Source: an uncultured Caryophanales bacterium (GTDB taxonomy: Bacteria; Bacillota_I; Bacilli_A; RFN20; CAG-449). Taken from it: a DNA stretch of 49,328 nucleotides. The notes below the pieces were generated by a model. That model was not told the origin of the DNA. It did not search any database and saw only the letters and a list, made by a program, of their open reading frames with translations. Numbering within the stretch: the stretch's first letter is position 1; each line of letters opens with the position of its first letter. Below, one piece after another: positions 34,212 to 42,205 of the stretch. The DNA is taken from contig CAMEOO010000006.1 of the NCBI GenBank assembly GCA_945929875.1, positions 1 through 49,328 of the forward strand, written 5' to 3'. The translations under genes and the position numbers were made by a program.

Positions 34212-35399
34212 ATGAATTTTGTTTTTATTTCTCCTGATTTTCCAAAAACTTATTATCGTTTTTGTCAGGAATTAAAAAATTTAGGAATTAACGTATTAGG
34301 TATATCTCAAACGCAATATTTCAATTTAGATGAAGAATTAAGAGGAGCGTTAACTGAATATTATAAAGTTAATAATATGGAAAACTATGATGAGGTATAT
34401 CGAGCAGTTGCTTATTTTGCTTTCAAATATGGAAAAATTGATTACATTGAATCAAACAATGAGTATTGGTTAGAGTTAGATGCCCATTTGAGAACTGACT
34501 TTAATGTCAATACTGGTAAAAAAGATGATCAAATCAATTTCTTTAAATCTAAAGAAGCAATGAAAGTATGCTATAAAAAAGCAGGAGTCCCAGTAGCTAG
34601 ATATCACATCCCTACTACATTAAAAAAAGGAATTGAGTTTGTTAAACAAGTGGGCTTTCCAGTAATAGTTAAACCTGATAATGGAGTAGGAGCTTACAAC
34701 ACCTATAAAATTAACAATATGGAAGAACTTGAAAAATTCTATAAAGAAGATTTCCCTTCAGTCAAATATATTATGGAAGAATATATTAATGGGGATTTAA
34801 TTTCTTTTGATGGAATTGTCGATAGCCATTCTAACCCCGTCTTCTTTTCTAACGAAGTATTCCCTACTCCAATTATGGAAGTAGTAAATAGAGCAAGTGA
34901 TGTGTTCTACTATTCAAATAAAGAATGTCCAAAAGATCTTGAAGAAGCAGGAAGAAAAGTTTTAAAAGGATTTGAAGCAAAAAGTAGATATTTCCATCTA
35001 GAATTCTTTAGATTAAAAGAAAATAAAGAAGGTCTTGGAAAAAAAGGTGATATCGTCGGCCTTGAAGTTAACATGAGATGTCCAGGAGGATATACTCCAG
35101 ATATGATCAACTTTGCAAATAGCGTATCCACCTATCGAATTTGGGCGGAAGTAATGGCGTTTGACTCTACAAGAGAAAACTTATCGCTTCCTCACTATTA
35201 CTGTGGATATTATGCTCGAAGAAAACAAAACACCTATACTCATTCAACATACGACATTTTGGAAAAATATAAAAACAAAATCGTCATGTATGAATGGATG
35301 CCAGAAATCCTTGCTGGAGCAATGGGAAATGAAGCTTTCTTCTTAAAGACTGATTCTTTTGAAGAATTAGAAGAATTTAGAGATTTTTGTAGCAAATAA
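34212..35399 (+). CDS. ATP-grasp domain protein of unknown substrate
   Basis: 395 residues. A Rossmann-like N-terminus (FVFISPDFPKTYYRFCQEL) precedes an ATP-grasp fold: GFPVIVKPDNGVGA is the phosphate-binding strand-loop, YIMEEYINGDLISFDGI binds the adenine, and VGLEVNMRCPGGYTPD carries the metal-binding Glu/Asn. Such enzymes join a carboxylate to an amine or thiol with ATP. I recall close relatives in gut Firmicutes annotated only as ATP-grasp or carbamoyl-phosphate-synthase-like. No pathway gene is adjacent. RBS AGAGAGG. It is monocistronic, flanked by terminators on both sides. Confidence 0.82.
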   Translation: MNFVFISPDFPKTYYRFCQELKNLGINVLGISQTQYFNLDEELRGALTEYYKVNNMENYDEVYRAVAYFAFKYGKIDYIESNNEYWLELDAHLRTDFNVNTGKKDDQINFFKSKEAMKVCYKKAGVPVARYHIPTTLKKGIEFVKQVGFPVIVKPDNGVGAYNTYKINNMEELEKFYKEDFPSVKYIMEEYINGDLISFDGIVDSHSNPVFFSNEVFPTPIMEVVNRASDVFYYSNKECPKDLEEAGRKVLKGFEAKSRYFHLEFFRLKENKEGLGKKGDIVGLEVNMRCPGGYTPDMINFANSVSTYRIWAEVMAFDSTRENLSLPHYYCGYYARRKQNTYTHSTYDILEKYKNKIVMYEWMPEILAGAMGNEAFFLKTDSFEELEEFRDFCSK

Positions 35400-35403
35400 A
35401 ACT

Positions 35404-35440
35404 AAGCCAGATAGTTAATTGATCTATCTGGCTTTATTTA
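35404..35440 (+). terminator. Strong terminator after the ATP-grasp gene
   Basis: Perfect 11 bp stem AAGCCAGATAG (35404-35414) / CTATCTGGCTT (35424-35434) with a T-rich tail, five bases after the stop codon. Confidence 0.92.
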
Positions 35441-35622
35441 TTGCTATCTATTTATCAAATTTGAGCAAAGAAAGAAAATCTTTAATCAAAAACGCGCAAA
35501 AATGAGGGAGTTTTTATTAAATATTCCATTTTTATGAGGATAATCGCATTTTTAGCTAAAAAAGCAATAAACCATTATAGTTTATTTTCCAAAAATAAAA
35601 GAAAGAATTATGTTAAAAAATA

Positions 35623-35943
35623 CTATTTTTTCTCAACAAAATGTTTTAGTGATTCGATTAATTCTTCGCTAAAATCTTCTAAGTCTTTAAAAGTTATTAC
35701 ACCATCATTAAGTAAATCAAGAAGATTAGTAAACATTTTTGCTCTACTCATCTCAACAACAACTCCTGGTTTCTTTTTGTCTTTATCAATTCTATCACAT
35801 AGGTCCCAAAAATTATGTGAAGGATCTTCTTCTCTTTGTAATAAAGAAATATATTCTAAGTTGAGTTTCTCCATATAATCTTCTTGCCAAGAGGCTATTT
35901 TTTTCTTAAATAATTTCCAATCGCTTTCTTTACACTCGTACAT
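35623..35943 (-). CDS. Conserved hypothetical protein, ~106 residues
   Basis: A charged, mostly helical small protein with many Trp/Tyr (CKESDWKLFKKKIASWQEDYMEKL) and a conserved-looking middle (FWDLCDRIDKDKKKPGVVVEM) and tail (LLNDGVITFKDLEDFSEEL). I recall similar unnamed proteins in Firmicutes but no function. There are no membrane helices, so it is cytoplasmic. Its start lies seven bases downstream of the zinc-ribbon gene stop, within the same operon. The AT-rich 180 bases downstream (35441-35622) hold nothing I can support. Confidence 0.7.
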   Translation of the reverse strand: MYECKESDWKLFKKKIASWQEDYMEKLNLEYISLLQREEDPSHNFWDLCDRIDKDKKKPGVVVEMSRAKMFTNLLDLLNDGVITFKDLEDFSEELIESLKHFVEKK

Positions 35944-35950
35944 AACTTAC

Positions 35951-36436
35951 CTACAACTTTCTCCCACATTTAGGGCAATAAGAACTATCTTCATCTACAA
36001 AAGATAAACAGTTTGGGCATCTTCTTTTTAAGATAGGTTGCCCACACCTTTTACAAAATCTATCTCCTTCATCATTTCTCTCACCACATTTAGAACAAAC
36101 GATGACATCTTCTTTTCTTTCGCTACCTTTAATAGTATCGACAAAATCATTAATCTCTGGTTTTAAATCATAATAAGAGTCTTTAACTACTGGAATATCT
36201 TCATCTTTCATATAAGAATTGATTTCTCTTCGATACCCAACTGAAAGAAGACTTCCTCCTATTCCTAAAAGAGGAAAACCAATAAAACATAAGAAAAATA
36301 AAAATGGAAAACCATTTCCAAAAAAGCTAGAAAAGAAAGAGATTAATCCTATTGCGGAACATAATCCACCAATAATAACTAAAATAATGCCTACTTTTTT
36401 TATTTTCTTTTTCTTATTTAAATGTTGATCATCCAT
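35951..36436 (-). CDS. Membrane protein with two C-terminal zinc ribbons
   Basis: 161 residues. Two helices (about 13-36 and 42-66) form a membrane hairpin. A linker leads to CSKCGERNDEGDRFCKRCG and CPNCLSFVDEDSSYCPKCG, two four-Cys zinc ribbons in the cytoplasm. The build matches the protein at 3556-4011. Function unknown. RBS TTAGGAG and its own promoter (36463-36492). It is followed at once by the 106-residue hypothetical gene, with which it is probably cotranscribed. Confidence 0.75.
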   Translation of the reverse strand: MDDQHLNKKKKIKKVGIILVIIGGLCSAIGLISFFSSFFGNGFPFLFFLCFIGFPLLGIGGSLLSVGYRREINSYMKDEDIPVVKDSYYDLKPEINDFVDTIKGSERKEDVIVCSKCGERNDEGDRFCKRCGQPILKRRCPNCLSFVDEDSSYCPKCGRKL

Positions 36437-36462
36437 ATTTTTTCTCCTAACATCTATTGTGA

Positions 36463-36492
36463 ATTATAACAATTATTTGTAAATATAAACAA
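36463..36492 (-). promoter_or_regulatory. Promoter of the zinc-ribbon/hypothetical operon
   Basis: Minus strand TTGTTT (36487-36492), 18 bp, TATAAT (36463-36468) with TGT immediately before the -10 (extended -10). Confidence 0.65.
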
Positions 36493-36516
36493 TATAATAA
36501 TATGTCTTTCTACTAT

Positions 36517-36554
36517 AAAAAAGAAAAAGACTGATGATTATCTCACCAATCTTT
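36517..36554 (-). terminator. Terminator of the perR-rubrerythrin operon
   Basis: Minus strand AAAGATTGGTGA (36554-36543) pairs with TCATCAGTCTTT (36537-36526) over 12 pairs with two G-U, 5-base loop, then TTCTTTTTT. Confidence 0.88.
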
Positions 36555-36573
36555 ATAAATCAATTATAGATTA

Positions 36574-37224
36574 TTAATAATTTTCGTTTCTTACTTCAAA
36601 ATAACTTTGAGCGTGTGCACATACTGGACAAACATCTGGAGCTTTTGTTCCAACGACGATATGTCCACAGTTTCTGCATTCCCAAACTGTAACTCCGCTC
36701 TTTTCGAAGACTTTCTTTTCTTCAACATTCTTCAATAATGCTCTATATCTTTCTTCGTGAGCTTTTTCAATTGCTGCAACGCCTCTGAATTTTTCTGCTA
36801 ATTCGTGGAAGCCTTCTTCGTCAGCTTCTTTAGCCATACGATCATACATATCTGTCCATTCATAGTTTTCACCTTCAGCAGCGTGTTTTAAGTTTTCAGC
36901 GGTATCACCTAATTCACCTAATTCTTTAAACCACATTTTTGCGTGTTCTTTTTCATTATCTGCAGTCTTTAAGAATAATGCAGCAATTTGTTCATATCCT
37001 GCTTTTTTAGCGACGCTAGCAAAATATGTATATTTATTTCTAGCTTGAGATTCTCCAGCAAAAGCGTCTCTTAAATTCTTTTCTGTCTTAGTTCCTGCAT
37101 AAGGATTTTTTACCTTTACTTCTTCAAATACTTTTTCAGAAGGTTGTTTGCAACGAGGGCAAACTGTTGGTAATTCATCTCCTTCGTGAACATAGCCACA
37201 TACTTTACAAACCCATTTTTTCAT
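36574..37224 (-). CDS. rbr: Rubrerythrin with rubredoxin domains at both ends
   Basis: 216 residues. An N-terminal rubredoxin-like knuckle pair (CKVCG at ~6, CPRCK at ~22) precedes the diiron four-helix bundle with its conserved glutamates ([48 protein letters not shown]). A second rubredoxin domain closes the protein ([14 protein letters not shown]). Rubrerythrins reduce hydrogen peroxide in the cytoplasm of anaerobes. Classic forms have the rubredoxin only at the C-terminus and 'reverse' forms only at the N-terminus, so having both is notable. It lies 34 bases downstream of the PerR-like gene, its likely regulator. RBS AGGAGGAAG. Confidence 0.93.
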   Translation of the reverse strand: MKKWVCKVCGYVHEGDELPTVCPRCKQPSEKVFEEVKVKNPYAGTKTEKNLRDAFAGESQARNKYTYFASVAKKAGYEQIAALFLKTADNEKEHAKMWFKELGELGDTAENLKHAAEGENYEWTDMYDRMAKEADEEGFHELAEKFRGVAAIEKAHEERYRALLKNVEEKKVFEKSGVTVWECRNCGHIVVGTKAPDVCPVCAHAQSYFEVRNENY

Positions 37225-37258
37225 TTTTTCTTCCTCCTATAATGAATGTTCTTGGTTT

Positions 37259-37651
37259 CTAGTTATTTTGATCGCAACAATCCTTACATACTCCTACGAA
37301 TACTAAATCGTGCGATTCAAGTTTAAATCCATCGCAAACATTTGCAATAGAATTTAACTTATTATCATATGGAATCTTAGCGTCCACTAATTTTCCACAT
37401 TTTCGACATAAGCAATGATAATGAGGTTCTAAGATGGAATCGTAATGGTCTGGCCCAAATGGAGCATTATAGTGAGATATTTCACCATCTTCAGCAAGAA
37501 TCGATAAATTTCTATAGACAGTACCACGACTGATTCGATGATCAATTTTTTTAACTTCATCATAGATTTCATCAGCGGTAGGATGGTTAAAATTATCTTT
37601 CATAACCATTCTAATTAGATCTCGTTGATAAGTGTTTCTTCTAGAATCCAT
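37259..37651 (-). CDS. perR: Fur-family regulator, PerR-like
   Basis: 130 residues. Winged helix: NTYQRDLIRMVMK, HPTADEIYDEVKKIDHRISRGTVYRNLSIL. Metal and structural sites: HYDSILEPHYHCLCRKCGKLVD and CKDCC, giving the two CxxC pairs of the structural zinc site. Peroxide sensing by His oxidation is typical of PerR; position beside rubrerythrin supports PerR over Fur or Zur. Its promoter carries TTATTAAAAATAA, a PerR/Fur-like palindrome, between -35 and -10, so it should repress itself and the rubrerythrin gene. RBS AAGGAG. Confidence 0.88.
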   Translation of the reverse strand: MDSRRNTYQRDLIRMVMKDNFNHPTADEIYDEVKKIDHRISRGTVYRNLSILAEDGEISHYNAPFGPDHYDSILEPHYHCLCRKCGKLVDAKIPYDNKLNSIANVCDGFKLESHDLVFVGVCKDCCDQNN

Positions 37652-37672
37652 ATTTCACTCCTTACGTAAAAA

Positions 37673-37700
37673 ATTATAAATTATTTTTAATAAAAGTCAA
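37673..37700 (-). promoter_or_regulatory. Promoter of the perR-rubrerythrin operon
   Basis: Minus strand TTGACT (37695-37700), 16 bp, TATAAT (37673-37678). The spacer is almost filled by one 13 bp palindrome (37681-37693). Confidence 0.82.
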
Positions 37701-37722
37701 TATTAAGACTTATTTTTAATAA
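37681..37722. promoter_or_regulatory. Twin Fur/PerR-type operators
   Basis: The identical 13-mer TTATTTTTAATAA occurs at 37681-37693 and 37710-37722. Each is a perfect 5+3+5 inverted repeat. One lies in the promoter spacer and one just upstream of the -35. The second also overlaps the possible terminator of the ABC exporter operon, whose stop codon is 12 bases away. Confidence 0.72.
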
Positions 37723-37734
37723 GGAAAAACTTGA

Positions 37735-39528
37735 TTAAACTGTTTGAAACTGTGAATTATATAAATCAAAATAGAATCCTTTTTTATCAAGTAATTCCTC
37801 ATGGGTTCCCTGCTCAATAATATCCCCATTATTGATAACTAAAATGATGTCGGCATTTTTGATTGTAGAAAGTCGATGAGCAATAACAAATGATGTTCTT
37901 CCTTTTGTTAATTTGTCCATCGCTTTTTGAATGACAAGTTCAGTTCTTGTATCGACAGAAGAAGTAGCTTCATCTAGGATTAATAAAGGAGCATTTTTAA
38001 TCATTGCCCGAGCAATAGTTAATTGTTGTTTTTGCCCTTCTGATAAACTCAAAGAGTCGTCAAGAATAGTGTCATATCCATGAGGAAGAGATTTAACAAA
38101 GTGACGTAATCCTACTGCTTTACATACCTTATCTAACGTTTCATCGCTTATCCCTTCTTTATTATAGACGAGGTTTTCTCTAAGTGTTCCTTCAAATAGC
38201 CAAGTATCTTGTAAGATCATATCAAATAAGTCGTGAACGTTTTCCCGAGTCAATTCATTGGTGGGAACCCCATCAATTAAAATTTTTCCTTCATTTACTT
38301 CATAAAATCTCATCAATAAATTAACAAGAGTGGTTTTGCCAGCACCAGTAGGGCCTACTATTGCAACCTTTTGTCCGGCTTTTAATTTGATAGAGAAATC
38401 TTTAATTATTAGTTCATCACTATAGCCAAATTTAACGTTTTTAAATTCAACATCTCCTTTGACATCAGTTAATACTTTAGTTTTATTAGATTCATCTTCT
38501 AATTCCTTTTCATCTAGCATTTCAAATACTCTTTTTGAAGCCGCAGAGGCTTGTTGAATTGAAGAAATTGATTGAGCGATTGTATTAAGGGGTTGAGAGA
38601 ATAGTCTACTATACATCGTAAAGGAAATGATCGTGCCAAATCCTACTGCAGTAGATCCATTAATAATTAATGCCACACCAACAATAAAAATTAAAGCGTA
38701 TGATAAATTACCCACAAAGTTCATAACTGGATGAGTCATACCTGATAAAAACTGAGACTTAAAGTTATTTTTAAAAAGGTTATTGTTAATAACTGTGAAT
38801 TTCTTCATTGCTTCTTCTTCACCATTATATGATTTAACTACATTGTGATTAGTGTAGATTTCTTCGATGTGGCCATTCATTTGTCCAAGATTTTTTTGCC
38901 TTCTATTAAAATATTTTTGAGAAATTCCCATGACGATAAACATAAAGGCAAAGCCAAGAATGGATGTTGCAATAGTAACTATGGCCAATATCCAATTCAC
39001 ATAAAACATCATGAACAGAACACCTATAAATAAAGATATAGCATTTACTAAATTTGCTATTGTGCTTCCTAAAGTTTGAGAAATAGTATCAACATCATTA
39101 GTAACTCTAGAAAGGATATCACCTCTTGTCGTAGTATCAAAATATTTTAATGGTAGTTTATTAATCTTTACATCAATATCCGTTCTTAATCTTTTTGAGG
39201 TTCTTTGAGTTACTTCTGCAGTAATAAATTGCTGAGCATACCCAAATAGAGCTCCTAAAACATAAATAATTACAAGAATTATACAGCCGTTTAAAAATTG
39301 ACTCATATCAATTCCATTAATTGAACTAACACCTTCTGTTAAGATATTCATTAAGTTTTCTATTTTTTTAGGACCAATAATTTGTGTTATTGCAGTAGAG
39401 ATGGCTAAAATAATAGATACGATTATCGATGGTAGATAAGCTTTGCAATAGCCTAAAAGTTTTTTTATCGACTTAACATCTAATTTTTCTTTTTTTCCAG
39501 GATGATGTTTTCCCATAGGTCCGTGCAT
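37735..39528 (-). CDS. ABC exporter half-transporter, catalytic-site subunit
   Basis: 597 residues from ATG 39528, which lies one base after the partner's stop with AGGAGG inside the partner's last codons; an extension to 39582 is rejected. Six-helix exporter domain (about 45-350), then an ATPase: Walker A GPTGAGKTT, Walker B LLILDEATSSVD with the catalytic Glu, and a normal switch VIAHRLSTI. Its signature is SLSEGQ rather than LSGGQ. That is the pattern of heterodimeric multidrug exporters (BmrCD, LmrCD), where this subunit's signature serves the inactive site. Acts in the membrane with the product of the next gene upstream. Confidence 0.9.
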   Translation of the reverse strand: MHGPMGKHHPGKKEKLDVKSIKKLLGYCKAYLPSIIVSIILAISTAITQIIGPKKIENLMNILTEGVSSINGIDMSQFLNGCIILVIIYVLGALFGYAQQFITAEVTQRTSKRLRTDIDVKINKLPLKYFDTTTRGDILSRVTNDVDTISQTLGSTIANLVNAISLFIGVLFMMFYVNWILAIVTIATSILGFAFMFIVMGISQKYFNRRQKNLGQMNGHIEEIYTNHNVVKSYNGEEEAMKKFTVINNNLFKNNFKSQFLSGMTHPVMNFVGNLSYALIFIVGVALIINGSTAVGFGTIISFTMYSRLFSQPLNTIAQSISSIQQASAASKRVFEMLDEKELEDESNKTKVLTDVKGDVEFKNVKFGYSDELIIKDFSIKLKAGQKVAIVGPTGAGKTTLVNLLMRFYEVNEGKILIDGVPTNELTRENVHDLFDMILQDTWLFEGTLRENLVYNKEGISDETLDKVCKAVGLRHFVKSLPHGYDTILDDSLSLSEGQKQQLTIARAMIKNAPLLILDEATSSVDTRTELVIQKAMDKLTKGRTSFVIAHRLSTIKNADIILVINNGDIIEQGTHEELLDKKGFYFDLYNSQFQTV

Positions 39529-39529
39529 A

Positions 39530-41302
39530 CTATAGTTCCTCCTTTGATAATTGAGAAAGAGCAATTTCCTTATAAACTTCACATGACTTTAATAACTCTT
39601 CATGAGTGCCCATTCCTACAATTTTCCCTTCATCTAAAACGATGATTTTATCGGCGTTTTTAATAGTTCCAATTCGTTGGGCAACTATTATTATTGTGGT
39701 ATCTTTTAAGTTTTCCTTGATTTGTTTTCTTACTAACATATCGGTTTTGTAATCTAATGCGGAGAAGGTATCATCAAAGATGATTACTTCCGCTTTTTTA
39801 TAAACTGCCCGAGCGATAGAAATCCTTTGTTTTTGTCCACCTGAATAATTTGTTCCACCTTGGCTTACTTCACTATTTACTCCTTTATCAAGTTCTTTAA
39901 CAAAATCTGACTTTGATATTTCTAGAGCTTTAGAGACTCTTGACTCATCTCTTTCTTCACTGCCATAAGTGATGTTATCTTGAATTGTCCCTTTAAATAG
40001 CATTGCTTTTTGAGAGGCTACAGAGATCTTATTTCTTAGCTCTTTTAGTTTATATTCTTTTACATTTATTCCATCGACAAGAATTTCTCCTTCATTAACA
40101 TCGTAAAATCTAGGTATTAAATTTATGAGGGAAGTTTTACCTGAACCAGTCGCTCCAATGATTGCAAGAGTTTCTCCCTTATTTACTTTAAAACTAATAT
40201 TAGTAAGCGATGGTGATACTTCTCCATTATAAGTAAAAGAAACATTTTTAAATTCTATCTCGCCTTTTACTTCAGTTTTAGTGTTACCATTTCCATCTTT
40301 AATTGAAGGAGTAGTTCTTAATACTTCGTATATTCTTTTGCCGGAAACCATAGTTCTTGGCAAAATGATAAATACCATAATTAAAAACATGAATGACATT
40401 ACTACTTGCATTGCATATTGAGAAAAAGCTGCCATGTTTCCAACGACGATTGCTCTTTCTTGTAATAGAAGAAGCATATCGCCAGAATAATCTTCTAAAT
40501 GCATATTGTTGATAAGGATTGCTCCTATCCAATAAATCGCTAAAGATAGACCGTTCATACATATTGTCATAACTGGGCTTAAAAATCCCATTGCTTTACT
40601 AGTAAGCAAATTGTTTTTGGTGATCTCTTGATTGACTGTCTCAAACTTTTCTTCTTGATAATTTTCAGCGTTAAAAGCTCTTACTACTCTTACTCCAGAC
40701 ACATTTTCTCTTGTTACATCATTAATTTGATCGGTTAACTTTTGTATTTTTGTAAATCTTGGTAAACACAAACCTACTAAAATAAGAACGCAAACTACGA
40801 TAATTCCTACACAAATAATCGTTGCAACAGTCCACCTGATGTCAGTAGAGGAGATTTTTAAAATTGCCCAAATAGCCATAATAGGTGCTTTAAAAATCAT
40901 TTGAATTCCCATCGACATAAAATTTTGCATCTGCACTACGTCATTTGTAGTTCTAGTAATTAAACTAGGAGTGGAAAACTTATTCATTTCAGTAGTTGAA
41001 AAACTAGAGATTTTACTAAATAGCTCATTTCTTAAATTCATTGAAAAAGCACTTGATATTCTAGAAATTAAAAAAGCGCAGCAAAAAGCACTAACTAAAC
41101 TACCAAGAGCGCAAAGAAGCATTAAGCCTCCATTTTTTAGCACCTCATTCATCGAGTTAGTTTGCGATTGAACGATTCTAGTTAATTCTTTGGTGTAATC
41201 AGGCATCTTTAGTTCTAAATATACTTGAATAACAATTAAACCAAGAGCAATAAAAAGGCCACACCATTCTTTAGATTTTAAATATTTAAATAAATGGAAC
41301 AT
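39530..41302 (-). CDS. ABC exporter half-transporter, degenerate-site subunit
   Basis: 590 residues. Six-helix exporter domain (about 15-320), then an ATPase with Walker A GATGSGKTS and normal signature YSGGQKQR. Walker B ends IIFDDTFSALD, with Asp in place of the catalytic Glu, and the switch His is Gln (VAQRIGTI). These are the marks of the degenerate nucleotide site in heterodimeric exporters, complementary to the SLSEGQ signature of the partner. RBS AAAGGAT. A MarR regulator precedes it and a 15 bp palindrome lies 26 bases upstream. Drug or lipid export is likely; the substrate is unknown. Confidence 0.9.
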   Translation of the reverse strand: MFHLFKYLKSKEWCGLFIALGLIVIQVYLELKMPDYTKELTRIVQSQTNSMNEVLKNGGLMLLCALGSLVSAFCCAFLISRISSAFSMNLRNELFSKISSFSTTEMNKFSTPSLITRTTNDVVQMQNFMSMGIQMIFKAPIMAIWAILKISSTDIRWTVATIICVGIIVVCVLILVGLCLPRFTKIQKLTDQINDVTRENVSGVRVVRAFNAENYQEEKFETVNQEITKNNLLTSKAMGFLSPVMTICMNGLSLAIYWIGAILINNMHLEDYSGDMLLLLQERAIVVGNMAAFSQYAMQVVMSFMFLIMVFIILPRTMVSGKRIYEVLRTTPSIKDGNGNTKTEVKGEIEFKNVSFTYNGEVSPSLTNISFKVNKGETLAIIGATGSGKTSLINLIPRFYDVNEGEILVDGINVKEYKLKELRNKISVASQKAMLFKGTIQDNITYGSEERDESRVSKALEISKSDFVKELDKGVNSEVSQGGTNYSGGQKQRISIARAVYKKAEVIIFDDTFSALDYKTDMLVRKQIKENLKDTTIIIVAQRIGTIKNADKIIVLDEGKIVGMGTHEELLKSCEVYKEIALSQLSKEEL

Positions 41303-41327
41303 TCTTTATATCCTTTCTATAAATTTA

Positions 41328-41342
41328 TCTAACCAAGTTAGA
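41328..41342. promoter_or_regulatory. MarR-type operator, downstream copy
   Basis: TCTAACCAAGTTAGA, a perfect 6+3+6 inverted repeat, sits directly after the MarR stop codon and before the exporter genes. It has the same arms as the copy at 41852-41866. Confidence 0.78.
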
Positions 41343-41792
41343 TTATTCTATTTCAATTTTTCCTTCTTCTAGTATTTCTTTTAAAGAAGTATTAATTTCT
41401 AAGGAAGTATTAACAAAAGATTCTAATTTTTCAAGCCCTAAATCATCGATTAATCTTTCAACAATTCTAATGATTGCTTCTCTTTTCTTTAGTTCAAGAT
41501 CTCTACCTTTTTTTGATAATACAATAATGGTTTTTCTTGCATCTGCTTTTGAACTATATCGATATATTAGGCCCTTCTTTTCCATTTTATCTAATAAAAT
41601 GGCCACTCGTGCAGTAGATACGTCTAATGCTCTTGCTAAATCACCAGCATTAGTTTCTTCTTCAGAGTTATAAAGATATCTTAAAGCAAAATCCACTCCT
41701 TTTTCATGTTTATTCAATTTATCAAAAAATAGTTTTGGAACGCAAGGAACAGATCTTTCTAAAATATCGATCGCATGTTGTCTTTTATTCAT
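41343..41792 (-). CDS. MarR-family regulator of the ABC exporter
   Basis: 149 residues from ATG 41792 (RBS AAGGAGG). The longer frame to 41846 runs through the promoter and is rejected. Winged helix: ETNAGDLARALDVSTARVAILLDKMEKKGLIYR, then the wing SSKADARKTIIVLSKKG, with flanking helices for dimerisation. MarR proteins usually repress neighbouring efflux genes until a ligand binds. Palindromes TCTAAC-NNN-GTTAGA both before and after the gene fit control of itself and of the exporter. Confidence 0.88.
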   Translation of the reverse strand: MNKRQHAIDILERSVPCVPKLFFDKLNKHEKGVDFALRYLYNSEEETNAGDLARALDVSTARVAILLDKMEKKGLIYRYSSKADARKTIIVLSKKGRDLELKKREAIIRIVERLIDDLGLEKLESFVNTSLEINTSLKEILEEGKIEIE

Positions 41793-41814
41793 AATAGCCT
41801 CCTTATGGTATTGA

Positions 41815-41843
41815 ATTTTATTACTATATAAATATATTGTCAA
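41815..41843 (-). promoter_or_regulatory. Promoter of the marR-ABC exporter operon
   Basis: Minus strand TTGACA (41838-41843, consensus), 17 bp, TAAAAT (41815-41820). The operator copy at 41852-41866 ends eight bases upstream of the -35. Confidence 0.78.
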
Positions 41844-41851
41844 CAAAAAAA

Positions 41852-41866
41852 TCTAACTGGGTTAGA
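41852..41866. promoter_or_regulatory. MarR-type operator, upstream copy
   Basis: TCTAACTGGGTTAGA, perfect 6+3+6 inverted repeat, extended by A/T to 17 bp. It matches the other copy in both arms; only the central triplet differs. Confidence 0.8.
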
Positions 41867-41934
41867 TATTTTTGAGGTATATAAAATTAAAGTTGGTTAA
41901 CAATTTAGGGCGTTCGCAAAGTAGAATAAAATAG

Positions 41935-41980
41935 CAAGATTATTACTATAGGTAAATTTTAGGAATAATCTTGTTTTTTT
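41935..41980 (+). terminator. Orphan plus-strand terminator
   Basis: CAAGATTATT (41935-41944) pairs perfectly with AATAATCTTG (41964-41973) and is followed by seven T. No plus-strand gene precedes it for more than 6 kb, so it may end a small RNA that starts near the MarR promoter region. The remaining DNA to 42205 has only weak inverted repeats (for example ACAACATT/AATGTTGT near 42045-42068) and a 32-codon frame I do not call. Confidence 0.7.
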
Positions 41981-42205
41981 AATAATTTTTGTATTGTTTA
42001 TATTGATAATACTATAGTCCCCCGCATTTTATTGTCAACAACATTCATACAATAATTTCAATGTTGTGAATTCTTAAAGTAAATTTCCATGAATTATGTC
42101 GCTAATTTATTGAGTAGGAAAGTTGAGACTTATGGTCCTAGAAAAGTTCTTCTTATCGATATTTTATATATCCTATTTTTGTTCTGATTATTATCTTAAT
42201 TAAGA

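Noticed and set aside
42089-42187. 32-codon frame with a hydrophobic end upstream of the MarR region
   Set aside because: No ribosome binding site, very short, and in a stretch with other decayed features. It cannot be told from chance.
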